A DNA stretch of 64,000 nucleotides from the NCBI GenBank assembly GCA_001051155.2, contig JYIP02000001.1, forward strand, positions 3,782,001 to 3,846,000, written 5' to 3'. The translations under genes and the position numbers were made by a program. The notes beneath the pieces are model-generated. The model was not told the DNA's origin. It saw only the letters and a program-made list of their open reading frames with translations, and made no database searches. Shown here piece after piece: positions 57,659 through 64,000 of this stretch; the first letter of the stretch is position 1; every line of letters begins with the position of its first letter. This stretch comes from Chrysoporthe austroafricana (taxonomy: Eukaryota > Ascomycota > Sordariomycetes > Diaporthales > Cryphonectriaceae).

Positions 57659-58504
57659 GAGTAAATACCAAGACCGATCTCATCATTCGATGGAGGGTGA
57701 GCGACTGTCCGCCGAGCAGGCAGCCGTGCTGATGGACGAGGGAGACCCAAGAAAGTGCCGTGACGAGGTGGGAAGAGAGAGAAGCGGCAGTGTAGAGAAT
57801 GGACGGGTGGGAATCGGGGCAGCCCAGTGATTGACGCTGTCGTTGTGGCTGGATCTCGAACGGAACGACAAGGAGGCGGCCGATGCCCAAGGTGGAGGCT
57901 AAGTCGGCAGTGTTGATGCTGGTGGGTAGAAGCTGATAAATGGTGCCTGGGTGGTTCTAGCTGCCGTTCGGCGCTGTTGGATTATTTGGTGGAGGTTTGA
58001 TGTCCCCAAAAATCCCCAATCCCAGCAAGTCCCTACTGATGACGGAAGGTCACGCCGGAGAGTCACCAGCCTGAACAGGCACCACTGCCAGCCACAAGGC
58101 GATGTGAATCAGGGCAGGCTGTCTCGTCCAAAGCTGAGGCCGATCCTGTGGGAGACAAAGGAGACTCTCAAGGTCTCTGCTTCGGCCTGGGACACTGCAA
58201 GTTGGGCGAGGGATAGAAGGGTCCGAGCCGGGGTGAACAGAGGTGTGTGCTTTTGTGGGGAGGGGGGTGAGGTTCCAAGCTGGCTCGAGTGACTTGGAGT
58301 CGGCGGGAGACCTCAACGCTGCACAGGAAGGGAAACAGGGATGAAGGAGTTGCAGGCAGAGCTGCCGGCAAACACTCAAGATAGAAGGGGATATACACCA
58401 GTACGGGCCTGAACGGGCTTGTGATGCCCCGGCCTCGAGATGACAGGAGGGTACAGCAGTTGCAGTTCAGAGGAGGTGCTATGCGGGTATAGAGGGGAGT
58501 AGAA
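57659..58504. other. Upstream region of the UFD4-like gene
   Basis: About 0.85 kb upstream of the UFD4-like ATG with no recognisable gene; probably promoter plus 5' UTR. Confidence 0.4.
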
Positions 58505-58543
58505 TCATATGTACCTTGGCGGGTTGTCGGGGCCGGCGGCCGT

Positions 58544-58576
<33 letters not shown>

Positions 58577-59011
58577 GGAGGAGGAGGAGGAGGAGGAGGC
58601 GGAGGCGGAGGCGGAAGAGGAGGAGGAGGAGAGGGACCAGGAGGAAGGAGCCCTTCGGTTCGAGCCTAGCGGGTTTGTAGTTGGGACAGGTGCGGCTCTC
58701 GTTCTTCCTGTCGCCGTTTGAACGGTCGTAGTGTTCGCGTGCGGTCGCTGCTGCTCGTGCGGGTTGGGGACGGAGGAGTGGGAAGTCGCGCTGGAGGAGG
58801 CCGTCGCCTGCGTCGAGCCGGGTAGGGACTGGGACTGGGGCTGGGACTGGGCTTGTGACGAGTGGGGGGTGGATGAGGGCGAGTAGGACGAGGAAGGCGC
58901 TGTGCGTTCAAGGCCAAGTTCAACAGCCTGAGCCTGAGCTGATGGGGACGTGGACGAGGACGTCGACGAGCGCGGGTTCCAGTGGCCGTGTGCAGTGCTT
59001 CGTTCTGCCAT
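58505..59011 (-). CDS. Low-complexity Ser/Ala/Gln-rich hypothetical protein
   Basis: A 168-codon frame from ATG 59009-59011 to TGA 58505-58507. It is almost wholly low-complexity: Ser/Thr/Gln-rich in the first two thirds, then an uninterrupted Ser/Ala run and an Ala run encoded by the triplet repeats at 58544-58640. No domain, signal peptide or membrane segment is seen. The last codons overlap a possible donor (CCAAG/GTACAT), so it could be the first exon of a longer gene, but no convincing downstream exon was found; the nearest acceptor would make an intron of only about 36 nt. It may instead be a non-coding, repeat-bearing part of the UFD4 upstream region. Function is unknown. Confidence 0.35.
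58544..58640. repeat. Trinucleotide microsatellites (AGC)n and (GGA)n
   Basis: Ten AGC units at 58544-58573 followed by an interrupted (GGA/GGC) tract to about 58640. On the minus strand they read as Ala- and Ser-codon runs in the hypothetical frame. Confidence 0.85.
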
Positions 59012-60306
59012 GAGTTATGCCGCCATGGGGAATGGCGACAGCGGAGCGTGTCTGTTCCGGGAGGGTCGATATCGCGATCCGCGTGATGTCCGTCGTGGGG
59101 AGGCTCGAGTGGTAAGAGGCTGGAAGGGTCGTCGGTTTGGGGGACGGGTTCAATCGAGATGAGGTTCGGGCCCTGATTACTACATACATGCTGCGTACCA
59201 CGCAGCACAACACACCCGCACGCCTCCACAAGCGCTGGCCGCCCAGCTGGGCCAACCCCTCAACCGCTTAGCATTACTGGGTACAGGCAGGGCCTGGCCT
59301 GGCACCGGCACGCCTGGGCCTGCGGCGCCGGCGGCTACGGCCCAGATCCTGCATTCTGTGCAGGACTTGCCTGCGCTGCCCAGGCCTGCTAGGGGGCTTG
59401 TCCCGGCTGACTGGCGGACGGTACCGAACAGGAGGACTGCGCTTGACCTCCTTGGGCCTGCGACACCAGCGAACCCGGGGGTTACTCCCTATCACCTATC
59501 GTATCACCCTTGTCTGTCGTCATCTACACCCACGACCTGCAATAGTCCGGCTGAGACCCTGCCGTTTTCATCCTCATACTCCGTGGACGACTCTCGCAGT
59601 GCCGATGTCCTGGCCGCTCCCTCCGTCGCCCCCCAACCTGCCGTCCTCGCTTGTGTCTGTCTGCGTGCGCTCCTCTTCTCGTATAGCGCCACGTATCGCC
59701 TATTGGGAACGACGGCATGCACCAGCCTCTCCATGTGGACTCTCCCGTCTCCGGTTGGGGCCGGGTGGGCACGCACGGCGGGGTGGATGGCGTCTTTATT
59801 GGACCCTGCATGGCACTACCCGGAGGGCAGCAGTCAGGAGGCGGAGAGGCTGGATTTGGGTTTGCGGTTGCAGCATCGAAATGGTTGGGCACCACACGGG
59901 CAGGATCACTTCGTAGCAGCCTACTGTGTACATGGCCCTCAGTAGAGCTGAGCTTGAATCGTATCTTATCTTCATTGAGACTTCGGTCCGAGATCGGATA
60001 TCTCATGGGTTTTGAGACCCCTTTCCTCTTCCAGCCCGCTGGGTCTCATTCCTCCTTCAACTTTTCATACGATCGAGCGTCACGGCTGTTTCTAGGATAA
60101 GAGATAGAAACAGTCGTGCCCTGAACAAAGAATAGCGACTTTGATCCGCTAATCTCAAGACAATGCCTGGTCACCATCAGGGCATCCTCCGGTCCGCAGT
60201 GACGGGCTCGCGGTTTGTGTCGGCCTTAGAATGACGTCGGCTCTCACGGCCGCGGCTCAACCCCACGGCCATATACCGCCGGACAACAACACCCTTCCTC
60301 CAAGGC
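59012..60306. other. Intergenic, no convincing gene
   Basis: GC-rich DNA between the low-complexity frame and the BCKDH E1-alpha gene. Several phases are open for hundreds of nt around 59.3-59.9 kb, for example 59358-59945 (+), but none shows domains or splice structure. It contains a strong inverted repeat at 60081-60118. Confidence 0.4.
60081..60118. repeat. 14-bp inverted repeat / hairpin
   Basis: CACGGCTGTTTCTA (60081-60094) and TAGAAACAGTCGTG (60105-60118) are reverse complements except for one position that would be a G-U wobble in RNA from the plus strand; the loop is 10 nt. It lies about 190 nt upstream of the TATA box of the BCKDH E1-alpha gene. It is not followed by a T run, so it does not look like a terminator. 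Confidence 0.6.
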
Positions 60307-60312
60307 TATAAG
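60307..60312 (+). promoter_or_regulatory. TATA box of the BCKDH E1-alpha gene
   Basis: TATAAG about 100 nt upstream of the ATG at 60411. Confidence 0.4.
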
Positions 60313-60330
60313 CTGTGCGGTCTCTACAAC

Positions 60331-60342
60331 ATGCAGCCGTAG
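60331..60342 (+). promoter_or_regulatory. Possible 3-codon upstream ORF
   Basis: ATG-CAG-CCG-TAG lies between the TATA box and the main ATG. It would be in the leader only if transcription starts at or before 60331, close to the TATA box. Confidence 0.25.
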
Positions 60343-60410
60343 CCTCAACCTCGACTCCTGCGAGACGTGAGAACGTGCTGTGTCCCCGCCGGTTCACTCG
60401 AGACCTCGTC

Positions 60411-61861
60411 ATGAAGGCACGCCGCCTCACAGCCCTCGCGCCCTCCCTCCGGGGGATGCGCCCCCTCCTGTCCTCGAGAGGAGCCATCACACAGACCCCT
60501 CCCGCGGCCCACCGCCTCGCAGGCTCCCTCTCCCAACGCCCCGACTCGAAATACGTCCAGTTCCCCGGCGCCGTGAAGTCTGCCTTCACCACCGCCCTCT
60601 CCTTCGAACAGCCCGCCTCGCATGAGGCGATGCCCACCTATCGCGCCGTCGACCAGAACGGCCATGTCGTGGACGACTCCTTTAAGCCAGACCTGTCCGA
60701 CGAGGAGGTCGTCAAGCTCTACCGGGACATGCTGCTGGTGTCCATCATGGACATCATCATGTTCGACTCCCAGCGCCAAGGCCGCATAAGCTTTTATATG
60801 GTATCGGCCGGCGAGGAGGCCGTGACCGTCGGGTCCGCGAGCGCCCTGGCGAAGGAGGATGTCATCTTCTGCCAGTATCGCGAGCAGGGCGTGTTCGCGC
60901 AGAGGGGCTTCACCCCGAGGGACTTCATGAGCCAGCTGTTTGCGAACAGGAAGGATGCGGGCAGGGGCAGGAACATGCCGGTGCACTACGGGAGCAGGGG
61001 GTTGAACATTGTACGTGCCGGCCCTACCCATGACGAGGCTCCGGGAGGACATCCTTGCTATGAACATGATAGACTGAGCTTCCTGAACAGCATACCATAT
61101 CGTCCCCCCTCGCGACCCAGATCCCACATGCCTCCGGCGCCGCATACGCGCTCAAGATGCAGCACCTGCACAACCCCTCCGTCCCGCCTCGTGTGGCCGT
61201 GGTCTACTTCGGCGAGGGCGCCGCTTCCGAGGGCGACTTCCACGCGGCCCTGAACATCGCCGCGACCAGATCCTGCCCGGTGGTCTTCATCTGCCGCAAC
61301 AACGGCTACAGCATCTCCACCCCGGTGCTCGAGCAATACCGCGGCGACGGGATCGCCTCGAGAGGCGTGGGATACGGCATCGAGACGGTGCGTGTGGACG
61401 GAAACGACATATGGGCGATCCGCGAGGCCACCAAGCGGGCGAGAGAGATGGCACTGCAGGACGGGGGCAAGCCCGTGCTAATCGAGGCCTTGACATATCG
61501 GGTTGGCCACCACAGTACGAGCGACGACTCCTTTGCGTACCGCGCGAGGGTAGAGGTCGAGGAGTGGAAGAGGCGGGATAACCCGATCTCGCGTCTGCGA
61601 AAATGGATGGAGGCGAACGGGATTTGGGATGAGGCGAAGGAGAAAGAGGCCAGGGACGGAATCAGAAGAGACCTGTTGAAGGCGTTCCAGGAGGCAGAGA
61701 AGGAGAAGAAACCGCCTATCAGGTCCATGTTTGAGGATGTGTACGAAGAGCTCACGCCGGACCTCAAGGGGCACATGGCAGAGCTGAGGGATCTTATTGA
61801 GAGATATCCTGATGAGTACGATGTGAACGATTTCGAAGGTGGAACGGACAGCTTGAAATAA
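60411..61861 (+). CDS. Branched-chain 2-oxoacid dehydrogenase E1-alpha subunit, mitochondrial
   Basis: Two plus-strand exons (60411-61010 and 61091-61861), joined by an 80-nt phase-0 intron, give 456 residues. I start at ATG 60411; an upstream GTG-opened extension is not a fungal start. The N-terminus (MKARRLTALAPSLRGMRPLL) is basic without acidic residues, fitting a mitochondrial presequence. The thiamine-diphosphate/Mg motif is GEGAASEGDFHAALNIAA through CRNNGYSIST (about 241-276), and the phosphorylation loop YRVGHHSTSDDSF (about 336-348) is the regulatory Ser region of the E1-alpha family. SFYMVSAGEEAVTVGSA and RGFTPRDFMSQLFANRKD distinguish the branched-chain enzyme from pyruvate dehydrogenase. 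It decarboxylates oxoacids from Leu, Ile and Val as an alpha2-beta2 heterotetramer; the beta subunit is not in this window. Confidence 0.95.
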
Positions 61862-62969
61862 AACATTTTGTGAGATCGGGTGTCTGTTTTTACAGCTCCG
61901 AAGAACCCTCCAAACTCTTCACCCCTACCAAAGCCATGATATAGATACCACAAGACGAGAAGTCTTCTACTTATCTTCAGTGAATTGTCCGAACTAGTAT
62001 AACAACTTGTTCTCTGGAAATTGTAGGTAGAGGAAACTAGTATCACAAGAACAAAATTATAAATGAAGGAAATAGCAAAAAGAAAAAGAAAAAGAAAAAG
62101 AAAAAAAGATAGAACGGTCCCTGACTCTCTCTGTGACCGTCAGAATCTCTGTATATAGAATATACAAGCAATACAATACCATGATAGCACAAGCCAGGGA
62201 GCACCACATAACCAATCTGTAACAACAGAGCAATATCAACACCCAAACTTCACAAGCCACCAAGGTTGATGAGGAGAGTCGCCCCTCACCAACCCGCCCA
62301 GTCACAAGCCCCTGGCTTTTGAGCAGAGCTATATCTTCAGAATACGAGCGCGCTAATCCTGTAAATTCTGTCATTTGGTGTTGCAAGTGATGGACCAGAG
62401 CTACAGGTATGTTGAGGGGCTTGCAGGACCTGCTTGGCGAAGGTATCAACGCCGGTGACGAAGCTGGTCAGACAAGCACAAAAGCTTGCCCAGCTCGCAC
62501 CTTACAGGAAGCAAACAGTGCGCGAGAACTGAAAGTTCGCGCCTCTTTAAGTACACGTTAGCCCTTCTGCCTTGAAGTGCTAGAGACCTTGATGTCTAGT
62601 AGGTCGGGCTTGTCTGGAGGGGATGGACTTTCCACCGGGAGAGTAAATTGAATCGTAAGAAAGAGGGCAGCGCAAGAGGTAAATTCAGAGAAAGTGCCCT
62701 CTGTCAGGTGCACACATTCAATTCCACCCCACGTCGGCTTCAAACCCAACGGCCAGAGGGTGCAATTCAGGCGCCCGATGCCACTACTTAACTCACCTAC
62801 CCTCCGTCGTCCCTCGAGCCTTCCAAAACGCAGCGAAGCTTCCTCTTACCTTGGTTCGATTAGGTGAACTCCATCTAAGACTATCATCCACCTCACCAAC
62901 GCAAACAGAGCCACCCGCAGTCACCAGCGTCTCGAGCCCGCCAGCCACGCGCCGATCAGCGACCAGACC
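61862..62969. other. Intergenic, with simple repeat
   Basis: This holds the E1-alpha 3' UTR and the upstream region of the microprotein/COQ5 pair. It includes an (AAAAAG)n tract and otherwise short frames only. Confidence 0.45.
62077..62108. repeat. (AAAAAG)n hexanucleotide microsatellite
   Basis: Four AAAAAG units and a longer final A run on the plus strand, about 220 nt after the E1-alpha stop. Confidence 0.8.
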
Positions 62970-63131
62970 ATGCCCGACAACAACCTCGCCATCCTCCTCG
63001 CGCTCATCCTCATCCTACTCGTCATCGCGCTCGCCGCCTACCACGCGCGCAAGTGGATCAAGTCGTTCGTGCGCGCGATGGTGCAGGCCAGGGCCGCGCA
63101 GCGCGACGCAGCACCCGACGCGGAGGAGTAG
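62970..63131 (+). CDS. 53-residue single-pass membrane microprotein
   Basis: ATG 62970 to TAG 63129-63131 encodes 53 residues. I do not recognise a named family. Residues 6-24 are an almost perfect aliphatic transmembrane helix (Leu, Ile, Val, Ala only, ending AAYH), preceded by a short polar N-terminus (MPDNN) and followed by a basic amphipathic segment ([20 protein letters not shown]) and an acidic end (DAAPDAEE). This layout suits a tail- or signal-anchored organelle microprotein. The start has A at -3. The frame ends 182 nt before the COQ5 start I prefer, in the same orientation, so it could be an independent gene, a leader ORF in the COQ5 mRNA, or both. The coherent membrane topology makes chance unlikely but does not exclude it. 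Confidence 0.55.
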   Translation: MPDNNLAILLALILILLVIALAAYHARKWIKSFVRAMVQARAAQRDAAPDAEE

Positions 63132-63313
63132 AGAGAAGCACGGCGCCGTCCAAGATCGTCGAGCCGGCCGGCACAGCCGCTTCGGCGCCGCGCTCGGCGG
63201 CAGGGGTGCACCCTTGTCTCCGGCTCGAGGAAAAAGTGTCGAGGCCCCCCGGTCTGCCTTTCATCATGCACCTCCATCACCCGATCCACGCTTCTCGCGG
63301 CCAATTGTTCACC

Positions 63314-64000
63314 ATGGCTGCGCCACGACATGTCCTCCGGCTGGGGGCGCGGTGCCTGCGGCCTGTGCCGCGAAGGGGCGCCATAATACCATGCCCGCGG
63401 GCATTCTCCACGACTGGCGCGGTGCGGGACGCGGCGGCGGCGGGCGGCGGCAGCGACGGGAGGACACAAACGAACAGGGCGGACCGCGAGACGCACTTCG
63501 GTTTCGAGACGGTCACCGAGGCAGAGAAGACGCAGCGCGTGGCCGAGGTGTTCAGCAGTGTGGCCGAGATGTACGACCGCATGAACGACCTGATGTCCTT
63601 TGGCTGGCACCGCGTGTGGAAGTAAGCCCAGCTGCCTCTACCTGCGCGGCCTTCCCTCCCCCCTCCCCTCCCTACACCTCCTGCTATTCTGCCTCTCGGT
63701 TGTGATACTGACTGCCTCGTCCACCAGGGACCACTATGTCTCCACCCTGAACCCAGGCTCACACCCGCCCAACACCCCCCCGCCGCCCCAGCACATCCTC
63801 GACATCGCCGGCGGCACGGGCGACATCGCCTTCCGGCACCTGTCCCACGCGCACAACCTCAACGCCAACCCCAATGTCCGCGTCACCATCTCCGACATCA
63901 ACCCCTCCATGCTCGCCGTGGGCCGACAGCGCTCCCTGGCCCTCCCCGCCTCGCAGCAGGCCGCCCTCTCCTTCCTCGAGGCCAACGCCGAGGACCTCCG
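63314..64000 (+). CDS. coq5: Mitochondrial 2-methoxy-6-polyprenyl-1,4-benzoquinol methylase COQ5 (3' truncated)
   Basis: Exon 1 is 63314-63621 and exon 2 runs from 63728 past the window end; the 106-nt intron splits the Lys codon of WKDHYVS. I prefer ATG 63314 because of its strong context (CACCATGG); an in-frame ATG at 63266 would add 16 residues. The N-terminus is Arg-rich and hydrophobic ([21 protein letters not shown]), a mitochondrial presequence with RAFSTTG-like cleavage region. [12 protein letters not shown] and [21 protein letters not shown] are the signature start of the UbiE/COQ5 family, and [13 protein letters not shown] is its SAM-binding motif I. The enzyme C-methylates the ring in ubiquinone synthesis as part of the CoQ complex on the inner membrane. 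The last methyltransferase motifs lie beyond the window. Confidence 0.93.

Noticed and set aside
59358..59945. 195-codon plus-strand frame upstream of the BCKDH E1-alpha gene
   Set aside because: Other plus-strand phases are open across the same stretch and the residues look random; no domain or promoter evidence.
1..64000. tRNA and rRNA genes
   Set aside because: I looked by eye for GGTTCGANNCC-type B boxes on both strands and found none with a plausible A box and acceptor stem. A covariance-model search (tRNAscan-SE, Rfam) would settle this.

Overview
The window looks like nuclear DNA of a filamentous ascomycete (Pezizomycotina, probably Sordariomycetes). Genes are interrupted by short introns of about 45-110 nt with GTRNGY donors, CTRAC-like branch points close to YAG acceptors, and the protein families are fungal (secreted subtilase, CAP protein, PHO85-type cyclin, Ure2-like GST, UFD4-type HECT ligase, COQ5). 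No tRNA, rRNA, CRISPR array or intact transposon was recognised. Exon coordinates below were built by hand from open frames, splice consensus and phase, and every multi-exon model closes in frame.

Layout. 1-20 kb is a secreted/metabolic block with most genes on the minus strand: a truncated proline-rich protein, a CAP/PR-1 protein, a VOC-fold protein, a secreted subtilisin-like protease, a small hypothetical protein with a PP1-docking-like motif, a GNAT acetyltransferase, a type-B carboxylesterase, an NAD-dependent Zn alcohol dehydrogenase and a secreted nucleoside hydrolase. 20-35.6 kb is almost gene-free: only a PHO85-type (Pcl) cyclin gene at 24.2-25.6 kb sits in it, with about 4 kb downstream and about 10 kb upstream of GC-rich, microsatellite-bearing DNA. 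35.6-64 kb is a compact housekeeping block: an AlkB/ALKBH1-like dioxygenase divergent from the mitotic kinase gene cdc2/cdk1, a GST, a large SMP-C2 lipid-transfer protein, a disordered protein with an ASCH/PUA-like domain, a UFD4-type HECT ubiquitin ligase, the mitochondrial BCKDH E1-alpha subunit, a 53-residue membrane microprotein, and the 5' part of COQ5, cut by the window end.

How genes may work together. The left block fits extracellular nutrition or host/substrate interaction (protease, esterase, nucleosidase, CAP protein), with alcohol dehydrogenase apparently under carbon control (four GCGGGG sites in 68 bp upstream). The right block mixes cell cycle (cdc2, and further left a Pcl cyclin), DNA/RNA alkyl repair (AlkB-like), ubiquitin-dependent turnover (UFD4) and mitochondrial metabolism (BCKDH E1-alpha, COQ5). 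The most interesting uncharacterised item is the ASCH-domain protein: its upstream region holds two MluI-cell-cycle-box-like sites, hinting at S-phase expression. This is inference, not demonstrated.
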